Source: Burkholderiales bacterium
GTDB taxonomy: Bacteria > Pseudomonadota > Gammaproteobacteria > Burkholderiales > SG8-39
Length of the DNA: 11,059 bases
Assembly: GCA_029266935.1 (NCBI GenBank)
Contig: JAQSVY010000035.1
Span: forward strand, 1 to 11,059
Direction of reading: 5' to 3'
Within the stretch, counting starts at the first letter, position 1. Each line of letters begins with the position of its first letter. The position numbers were made by a program, and so were the translations under genes. Under the pieces are notes generated by a model that saw only the letters and a list, made by a program, of their open reading frames with translations, ran no database searches and had not been told where the DNA came from. This document shows, one piece after another, positions 5,975 to 11,059 of the stretch.

Positions 5975-6816
5975 GGCTTGCGCTCCCCGACCGGACGGGT
6001 GCGCGGCAGCAGCGTCGCCGCGGCCTCGATCACGGCAGCGAGGGCGTCCCAGTAGCCCGCTGCGAGCATGCCTGGCAGCGAGTCGGCGCTCTCCCGGCAC
6101 GCGGCCGCCTCCGGGCGCTCGAGCGCCCGCTCCAGCGCATCGCGCGTAAGCACCCCCAGCAGCCGGTCGCTCGCCTCGACCACGGGAAGCAAGGAGGTAC
6201 GACGCCAGCCGGGGTGCGCGGCCGCCGCGGCGAGCGGGGTCTGCGCCGCCAGCAGCGCCTCAGGGCGGCTCATGAGCGAATCGAGCGTCGCCGTCCCGGG
6301 GGCGCGCAGCAGGGCGCCGATGGGTACCTGGCCCTCGAGCCGGCCGCCGGCGCCCGCGACGAAGACCGCCTCGATGCGCGCGCCGCGCGCGCGGACGCGC
6401 TCGAGCGCTTCGGCTGCGGAGGTACCCGCGGCGAGTACCAGCACGTCTGCATCGACCCAGGCGGCGACAGTCCCCTCCGGATAGCCGAGGAGGAGCTGCG
6501 AAGCGAACGCGATCGGCCCAGGCAGGCCGGCGAGCAGGCGTGCGCGCCGCGGCTCGGGCACGTGACGCAACGCCGCCGCCGCGGGCTGCGCGCCGAGAAC
6601 CGCGAGCAGCGCTACGGCGCGCTCGTCGTCCAGCGCGGCAAGGCTGCGCGCGGCGGCCGCGGGCAGCATGGCGGCGAGGACCGGGGCGCCGAGCCGCGCC
6701 GGGGTGCGCGCGAAGAGCGCAGCGACCTCCTCGGCGGGCAGCGGCTCGAGCACCCGAGCCGCCTCGGCGGCGTGCGCGCGCAGGAAGGCGTGGGTGAGCG
6801 ACTCCGCGTCAGCCAT
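5971..6816 (-). CDS. MgtE-like N/CBS-domain protein without a pore domain
   Basis: A 281-residue soluble protein resembling the cytoplasmic half of MgtE. It has a helical-repeat N domain (about 8-118: L-P-A-E-E-V-A-A-L-F, M-L-P, L-L-G-Y-P-E-G-T-V-A-A-W-V-D) followed by two CBS repeats (about 122-178 and 180-235, with S-L-L-P-V-V-E-A-S-D-R-L-L-G-V-L-T-R in the second). It ends about 35 residues after CBS2 with no transmembrane segments and no pore motif. The protein overlaps the mscS gene by 8 bases upstream and the true mgtE by ATGA downstream. It looks like a duplicated regulatory half. A likely role is partnering with MgtE or sensing Mg2+ or nucleotides, but this is inference. The Y-P-E-G-T-V-A-A-W motif differs from the MgtE Y-P-x-D-x-A-G-R-L-M consensus, so acidic Mg2+-binding positions may be lost. 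Confidence 0.8.
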   Translation of the reverse strand: MADAESLTHAFLRAHAAEAARVLEPLPAEEVAALFARTPARLGAPVLAAMLPAAAARSLAALDDERAVALLAVLGAQPAAAALRHVPEPRRARLLAGLPGPIAFASQLLLGYPEGTVAAWVDADVLVLAAGTSAAEALERVRARGARIEAVFVAGAGGRLEGQVPIGALLRAPGTATLDSLMSRPEALLAAQTPLAAAAAHPGWRRTSLLPVVEASDRLLGVLTRDALERALERPEAAACRESADSLPGMLAAGYWDALAAVIEAAATLLPRTRPVGERKP

Positions 6817-7600
6817 CGGCCTGGCCCGGCAGCAGGACGATCGGCTCGTCGTGGTACACGCGCCCCGGCAGCGAGACGCGGCCCTCGGCGCACTCCAGCA
6901 CGAGCGAGGTGGGGGTCACCTCGAGGATGCGCCCCTCGAAGCCGGCGACGCGCACGCGCTCGCCGACGCGGAAGGCCTGGCGCAGGTAGTGCGCGCCGAT
7001 CACGTTGGCGACGTAGCCGCGCGCGCCGAGGCTCGCCGAGATCATCACCCCGCCGAGGAGCGAAGCGACCAGGATCGCGGCGAAGATGGCGAGCCAGGTG
7101 ACCTTGACGCCCATCTGGTCGGCGCCGACGAGCAACGCCGTGACCAGCGTCGCGCCCTGGGCGAGGCGCGCCAGCGCGTTTCGCTGGGCGGGCGCGAGCC
7201 GCGTCGCGGTCGCGGCGACGAGGTCGGCGACGAATCCCGCCAGCACATAGCCGGCGACCATGATGAGCAGCCCTGCGGCGAGCGTGGGCAGGTGGTCGAG
7301 CACCCGCACCAGCCACTCGGTGAAGAGCGCGAGCCCCAGCACCTGCGTGGCAGCGGCGGCGAACAGCGCGAGCACCACCCAGAACACCACCGCGCCCAGC
7401 AGTGCCGCCGAGCGCTCGGCGCGCGCGGCGCGCTTGGGCGCGCCGCCGGCAAAGCGCGCGGCCGCGGCGTCGGCAAAGTGCGCGGCACGCTCGGCGACGA
7501 TGCGTAACAGGCGCGCCGCCACCCAGCCGACGGCGAGCAGCGCCACCGCCGCGAGCAGGTTCGGCAGCAGCGCGGCGAGGCGCTCGAGGAGATCGTTCAT
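6809..7600 (-). CDS. Small mechanosensitive-channel (MscS-type) membrane protein
   Basis: A 263-residue inner-membrane protein with about five hydrophobic segments (near 11-33, 64-88, 104-128, 147-163 and 166-193). A short soluble beta domain follows: Y-L-R-Q-A-F-R-V-G-E-R-V-R-V-A-G, then F-E-G-R-I-L-E-V-T-P-T-S-L-V-L-E. This order of helices and a G-(D/E)-x-V-x-V...G-x-V-x-x-I/V strand pattern is typical of the MscS superfamily, which releases solutes on hypo-osmotic shock. The C-terminal alpha/beta cage of E. coli MscS is mostly missing, as in many small homologues. The start ATG lies 35 bases after the mtfA stop. The stop overlaps the next gene by 8 bases. Its place beside MgtE genes suggests a shared ion-homeostasis unit. 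Confidence 0.8.
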   Translation of the reverse strand: MNDLLERLAALLPNLLAAVALLAVGWVAARLLRIVAERAAHFADAAAARFAGGAPKRAARAERSAALLGAVVFWVVLALFAAAATQVLGLALFTEWLVRVLDHLPTLAAGLLIMVAGYVLAGFVADLVAATATRLAPAQRNALARLAQGATLVTALLVGADQMGVKVTWLAIFAAILVASLLGGVMISASLGARGYVANVIGAHYLRQAFRVGERVRVAGFEGRILEVTPTSLVLECAEGRVSLPGRVYHDEPIVLLPGQADG

Positions 7601-7635
7601 GGGTGCGGCCGGCCCAGCATACCTCGGCGCCGCGC

Positions 7636-8370
7636 TCAGGGCGACGCCGGATCCTGCCGGTAGAAGAGCCGTAGCTGGTCGTACACGTCGGGGTAGCGCC
7701 GGCGCGTCTCGGCGGCCTCGGTGAAGAACGCCTCGCTTACCACGGCGAAGAACTCCGACGCGTTCTCTGCGGCGTAGGGGTCGAGCCACGTGTCCCGGCC
7801 GCGATCCAGCGCATCGCAGAAGCCCCGGTAGGCGGCCGCGAAGGCGGCCGCCCAGGCGCGCCGGTCCATGCCCGGATGCAGTGGCGGCAGCCCGTCGGGC
7901 GCGCCGTTCAGCATGTCGAGCTTGTGCGCGAACTCGTGGATCACGACGTTCATGGCCGGGTCGTGAGCAGCTGCATCCCAGGAGAGCACCACTGGCCCGC
8001 CAGGGAACGCCTCGCCGGCGAGCTCGTCCTCCCACTCGTGCGTGACGCCGTGCTCGTCGACCTCCTCGCGATGCACGCGGAAGTCGCCGGGGTAGACCAC
8101 CACGCCGTGCCAGCCTCGGTACCAGTCGAGGCCGAGCTCGAGTACCGGCAGACAGGCTTGTGCGGCGATCGCCACGCGCATCGCGTCGGTGACTTCGATG
8201 TCGTGTGCGCCGGCAAACTCCTTCTCGGCGAGGAAGAGGATGACCAGATCTTTCAGCCTCTGGCCGCCGCGCAGAAAAGGCATTTTCTGCAGAAGTTCCG
8301 TCCACAACGCGTCATCGACCTGGTGCTTTTCCAGCACGCGCCTGCGCCGCCAGTCGGTGAGCCAGCCCAT
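7636..8370 (-). CDS. mtfA: MtfA-type zinc metallopeptidase (M90)
   Basis: A 244-residue cytoplasmic protein of the MtfA/DUF980 family. The gluzincin-like zinc site is H145-E146-F-A-H149-K-L-D, with a downstream E-N-A-S-E-F-F-A-V-V-S-E (202-213) that supplies the third ligand. In E. coli, MtfA binds the glucose repressor Mlc (DgsA) and has aminopeptidase activity. Whether a Mlc partner exists here is unknown. Length is slightly under the E. coli protein (about 265). The start ATG at 8370 is only 17 bases from the divergent relA start. It is the first gene of the long minus-strand series, so its promoter may drive the downstream channels, mgtE and possibly the CoA-ligase cassette. Confidence 0.92.
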   Translation of the reverse strand: MGWLTDWRRRRVLEKHQVDDALWTELLQKMPFLRGGQRLKDLVILFLAEKEFAGAHDIEVTDAMRVAIAAQACLPVLELGLDWYRGWHGVVVYPGDFRVHREEVDEHGVTHEWEDELAGEAFPGGPVVLSWDAAAHDPAMNVVIHEFAHKLDMLNGAPDGLPPLHPGMDRRAWAAAFAAAYRGFCDALDRGRDTWLDPYAAENASEFFAVVSEAFFTEAAETRRRYPDVYDQLRLFYRQDPASP

Positions 8371-8387
8371 GGACCGTAAAATACCGC
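8371..8387. promoter_or_regulatory. 17-base divergent start region between mtfA and relA
   Basis: The two start codons are separated by an AT-rich stretch (GTAAAATAC) inside an otherwise very GC-rich region. On the plus strand TAAAAT (8377-8382) resembles a -10 element, which would put transcription start at or beside the relA ATG. On the minus strand TATTTT (8383-8378) could do the same for mtfA. Neither gene has room for a normal leader and Shine-Dalgarno unless transcription begins inside the other gene. No clear -35 was found. Low confidence as a promoter; the spacing itself is certain. Confidence 0.3.
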
Positions 8388-10535
8388 ATGGTCACCGTCG
8401 TGCAGCTGCATCCGGCGAGCGCCGGCGCGGCGCTCGAGCCGATCGCCGAGGGGCTCGGCGGCGCCGAGCGCGAGCTGCTCGCGCGCGCGCTCGAGTTCGC
8501 CGAGCCGCTTTACGCCGGCCAGCGCCTGTCGTCCGGCGAGCCGGCGTGGGCGCACGCGCTCGGGCTCGCCACCGGCCTCGCCGCCGTTGGCCTCGACGCG
8601 GCGGGGCGCGCTGCCGGCGTGCTCTTCGCCGCGCCGAAGTACCTGGAGGACCCCGAGCGGCTGCAGGCCGCGTTCGGCGCCGAGATCACCGGGCTCGCCG
8701 CCGGCGTGGAGAAGCTCTACCAGCTGCGCGTCGCGACGCGCGACAGCCCGGGCGAGCAGAACGAGGTGCTGCGCAAGATGGTGCTCGGCATGGTCGAGGA
8801 CGTGCGCGTGGTGCTCATCCGCCTCGCCAGCCGTACACAGACGTTGCGGTTCCTCGCCAAGCATGACTCTCCCGAGCGCGTTTCTTTTGCAAGAGAAACC
8901 CTGGACATCTACGCGCCGCTCGCGAACCGCCTGGGCGTGTGGCAGCTCAAGTGGGAGTTGGAGGACCACTCCTTCCGGTTCCTCGAGCCCGAGCTCTACA
9001 AGAAGATCGCGCGGATGCTCGACGAGAAGCGCCTCGAGCGCGAGCGCTATATCAGGAAAGCCATTGAAGTTCTCTCAACGGAAATGAAGGCGCTCGGCCT
9101 CGAACCGAGCATTACGGGAAGGCCCAAGCACATCTATTCCATCTGGAACAAGATGCGCACCAAGGGCCTCGACTTTGCGGACATCCACGACGTGCGCGCG
9201 CTGCGCGTCATCGTGCCGGAGGTTAAGGACTGCTACGCGGCGCTCGGCGTGGTGCACAACCTGTGGCAGCCGATCCCCAAGGAGTTCGACGACTACATCT
9301 CGCGCCCGAAGGGGAACCTCTACCAGTCGCTGCACACCGCGGTGATCGGCCCGGCGGGCCGAACGCTCGAAGTGCAGATCCGCACCGAGGAAATGCACCG
9401 CCAGGCGGAGTACGGCGTCGCCGCGCACTGGCAGTACAAGGAGAAGGCCAAGACCGGTCATGGCGCGAAGCAGACGGCCTTCGATCAGAAGGTCGCCTGG
9501 CTGCGCCAGCTCCTCGCGTGGCGTGACGAGGTGCCGGTCAAGCATCCCAAGCTCGAAGACGTCATTTACGTGCTCACCCCGCAGGGCAAGGTGATCGACC
9601 TGCCGGCGGGCTCGACGCCGGTCGACTTCGCCTACGCGCTGCACACCGACCTCGGGCATCGCTGCCGCGGCGCCAAGGTCGATGGGCAGATCGCCACCCT
9701 CGAGCGGCCGCTCGCGAGCGGGCAGCGCGTTGAGATCGTCGCCGCCAAGTCGGGCGGGCCTTCGCGCGACTGGCTCAACCCCGCGCGCGGCTTCGTCAAG
9801 AGCCCGCGCGCGCGGCAGAAGATCCGCCAGTGGTTCAACGCCCGCGCGCTCGCGGAGACGGTCGCCGCGGGCCGCGCCGCCGTCGAGAAGGAGATCAAGC
9901 GCAGCCGCGCCGTGCACGCGAGCCTCGAGGGCCTCGCGACGAAGCTCGGCTTCGCCAAACCCGACGAGCTTTTCGCCGCCGTGGCGCGCGACGAGGTGAA
10001 CCTGCGGCAGCTGCAGAGCGCCTTGCGCGAGTCGAAGGGGGAATCACCGGCGCCTTCGAGAGAAGAGCTGCCAAGGGCAAAAAAGACTTCCGGCCCCCGC
10101 GCCGGCGTGCTGATCGTCGGCATGGACCGGCTGATGACGCAGCTCGCGCGCTGCTGCAAGCCGGTGCCGCCCGACCCGATCCGCGGCTTCGTCACTCGCG
10201 GCAAGGGCGTCTCCGTGCACCGCGAGGACTGCCCGAGCCTGAAGCGCCTCGCCGAGCGCCATCCCGAGCGGCTGCTGGAGACCGACTGGGGCAAGGGCGA
10301 GGGCGCTTACACGGTGGACATGACCGTGACCGCGTCGGACCGGCGCGGCCTGCTGCGTGACATTGGCGACGCGCTGGCGCGCGAGAAGATCAACGTCACC
10401 GCAGTGCGCACGCAGACGCGCGACGAGCTCGCCTTCATGCGCTTCACCTTCGACATCGCCAACCTGGCGCAGCTCAAGCGCGCTTTCGCGGTCGTGCGGG
10501 AGCTGAAGGGCGTGATCCGGGTCGCGCGCGGCTAG
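8388..10535 (+). CDS. relA: GTP pyrophosphokinase RelA, ribosome-linked (p)ppGpp synthetase
   Basis: A 715-residue RelA/SpoT homologue making (p)ppGpp from GTP/GDP and ATP when uncharged tRNA occupies the ribosome. Domains are a degenerate N-terminal hydrolase region (1-190), synthetase (about 220-350), TGS (391-451), a helical region, a zinc-finger-like part with C589-C590, H611 and C615, and a C-terminal ACT/RRM domain (640-713). The HD residues of active hydrolases are absent (the segment reads G-V-L-F-A-A-P-K). The synthetase has E-F-D-D (299-302), the acidic ExDD motif of monofunctional RelA rather than the RxKD of bifunctional Rel/SpoT. Other synthetase motifs are R-P-K-H-I-Y-S-I-W-N-K-M and Y-Q-S-L-H-T. 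The gene is divergent from mtfA and ends on CTAG shared with dgkA. A separate spoT is expected elsewhere in the genome. Confidence 0.96.
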   Translation: MVTVVQLHPASAGAALEPIAEGLGGAERELLARALEFAEPLYAGQRLSSGEPAWAHALGLATGLAAVGLDAAGRAAGVLFAAPKYLEDPERLQAAFGAEITGLAAGVEKLYQLRVATRDSPGEQNEVLRKMVLGMVEDVRVVLIRLASRTQTLRFLAKHDSPERVSFARETLDIYAPLANRLGVWQLKWELEDHSFRFLEPELYKKIARMLDEKRLERERYIRKAIEVLSTEMKALGLEPSITGRPKHIYSIWNKMRTKGLDFADIHDVRALRVIVPEVKDCYAALGVVHNLWQPIPKEFDDYISRPKGNLYQSLHTAVIGPAGRTLEVQIRTEEMHRQAEYGVAAHWQYKEKAKTGHGAKQTAFDQKVAWLRQLLAWRDEVPVKHPKLEDVIYVLTPQGKVIDLPAGSTPVDFAYALHTDLGHRCRGAKVDGQIATLERPLASGQRVEIVAAKSGGPSRDWLNPARGFVKSPRARQKIRQWFNARALAETVAAGRAAVEKEIKRSRAVHASLEGLATKLGFAKPDELFAAVARDEVNLRQLQSALRESKGESPAPSREELPRAKKTSGPRAGVLIVGMDRLMTQLARCCKPVPPDPIRGFVTRGKGVSVHREDCPSLKRLAERHPERLLETDWGKGEGAYTVDMTVTASDRRGLLRDIGDALAREKINVTAVRTQTRDELAFMRFTFDIANLAQLKRAFAVVRELKGVIRVARG

Positions 10536-10897
10536 AGCAGGATCAGCAGCCAGGTCATCGCCGCGTTGAGGAGCGCGAGCATCACCGCGGCGCTGCCGAT
10601 GTCCTTCGCCCGTTTCGCTAGCGGGTGCCGCTCGAGCGAGACACGGTCGGCGATGGCTTCGACGGCGCTGTTCAGCAGCTCAACGACCAGGGTCAGGAGG
10701 ACGCTGCCGATCATGAGCGCGCGCTCGACGCCGTCGGGCCGCAGCCACAGGGCTAAGGGTGTTGCAACAAGAAAAAGAATTGCAAGTTCGCGGAAGGCCG
10801 CCTCGTGCCGCGCGGCCGCGGCCAGCCCGGCAAAGGAATAGCGCGTCGCGTTCCAGGCGCGCACCAGCCCGGTCCTGCCCTTGTACGGGCTTTCCAT
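10532..10897 (-). CDS. dgkA: Diacylglycerol kinase DgkA
   Basis: A 121-residue inner-membrane lipid kinase that phosphorylates diacylglycerol to phosphatidate, recycling lipid left from membrane-derived glycan synthesis. There is an N-terminal amphipathic part (R-A-W-N-A-T-R-Y-S) with E32, then three transmembrane helices (about 35-52, 57-80 and 100-120). The family signature V-E-L-L-N-S-A-V-E-A-I-A-D-R (72-85) contains catalytic E73, N76 and E80, followed by A-K-D-I-G-S-A-A-V (97-105). The length is normal for the family (E. coli 122). The start overlaps the ppk1 stop (TGATG), so expression is coupled to ppk1. The stop lies antisense on the relA stop (CTAG, 10532-10535), leaving no room for a terminator between the two convergent genes. 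Confidence 0.95.
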   Translation of the reverse strand: MESPYKGRTGLVRAWNATRYSFAGLAAAARHEAAFRELAILFLVATPLALWLRPDGVERALMIGSVLLTLVVELLNSAVEAIADRVSLERHPLAKRAKDIGSAAVMLALLNAAMTWLLILL

Positions 10898-11059
10898 CAG
10901 CTGGGCGTGCCGAGCGTGAAGAGGAGCTCCTCCTGCGCCGAGCGGCGCCGGCGCCGCGGTTTCAGCCGCTCGTAGCTGCCGTCGCCGGCCATCACCCAGG
11001 CCTGGCAGTTGTCGTCGAGGTAGGACTGCAGGCCCTCGCGGATGACGCGGCGCTTGAGC
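10897..11059 (-). CDS. ppk1: Polyphosphate kinase 1, C-terminal end (partial)
   Basis: About 53 residues run from the right edge to TGA at 10899-10897. The order L-K-R-R-V-I-R-E-G-L-Q-S-Y-L-D-D-N, then A-W-V-M-A-G-D-G-S-Y, an Arg-rich stretch, and S-A-Q-E-E-L-L matches the extreme C-terminus of Ppk1, which polymerises inorganic polyphosphate from ATP at the inner membrane. The catalytic His lies outside the window. The stop overlaps the dgkA start by one base (TGATG). The assignment rests on a short but characteristic tail. Confidence 0.75.
   Translation of the reverse strand, partial: LKRRVIREGLQSYLDDNCQAWVMAGDGSYERLKPRRRRRSAQEELLFTLGTPS

Noticed and set aside
4472..6149. Long plus-strand open frames (355 and 415 codons) opposite mgtE and the MgtE-like gene
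   Set aside because: Low-complexity Arg/Ala/Ser-rich translations complementary to recognisable genes; no start signals or motifs.
7601..7635. GC-rich gap between mtfA and mscS as a terminator
   Set aside because: It contains GGCCGGCC-like symmetry but no convincing stem followed by a T tract; too short and GC-rich to call.
8880..8899. Near-palindrome GTTTCT...AGAAAC, candidate operator or terminator
   Set aside because: It lies inside relA within a conserved coding segment, has no following T run, and is explained by one of the AT-rich codon islands.
8253..8969. Minus-strand open frame of 238 codons across the mtfA/relA start region
   Set aside because: It overlaps two well-supported genes in other frames and shows no domain; shadow of relA.

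Overview
The window is a GC-rich, almost gapless stretch of bacterial chromosome. RelA, Ppk1, DgkA and MtfA together with very high GC and strong G/C third-position preference suggest a proteobacterium, most likely a betaproteobacterium of Burkholderiales or Rhodocyclales type. This is an inference from gene content only. No rRNA, tRNA, CRISPR array, insertion sequence or phage gene was seen. No stretch over 300 bases lacks a gene, and the longest gap is about 35 bases.

Layout. (1) 1-1099, plus strand: the 3' end of a beta-propeller protein, joined by an ATGA overlap to a thioredoxin-like DUF899 protein. (2) 8370-1003, minus strand: one closely packed series in the order mtfA (M90 zinc peptidase), a small MscS-type channel, a membrane-less MgtE-like N/CBS protein, mgtE (Mg2+ channel), an acyl-CoA ligase, a DpgC-type crotonase (cofactor-independent dioxygenase family), a type II dehydroquinase-like protein, and pncA (nicotinamidase). 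Most junctions are stop/start overlaps or gaps under 15 bases. (3) 8388-10535, plus strand: relA, divergent from mtfA with only 17 bases between the two start codons. (4) 11059-10532, minus strand: the 3' end of ppk1 coupled to dgkA, which meets relA tail to tail on a shared CTAG.

The relA/ppk1/dgkA/mtfA/mscS/mgtE portion is housekeeping: stringent response, polyphosphate, lipid recycling, osmotic release and Mg2+ homeostasis. The unusual part is 4644-1699. There an acyl-CoA ligase, a DpgC homologue and an AroQ-like protein look like a small pathway acting on a CoA-activated ring acid. DpgC is best known from glycopeptide antibiotic biosynthesis. The dpgC/aroQ junction is abnormal. Recognisable DpgC sequence stops at a run of five C (2120-2116, coding strand), and AroQ sequence begins there in the +1 frame without its normal first strand or start codon. 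This is either a sequence error, a recent deletion that damaged both genes, or a fusion needing a frameshift. The AroQ-like protein also has Gln where the active-site His of the LTH motif is expected.
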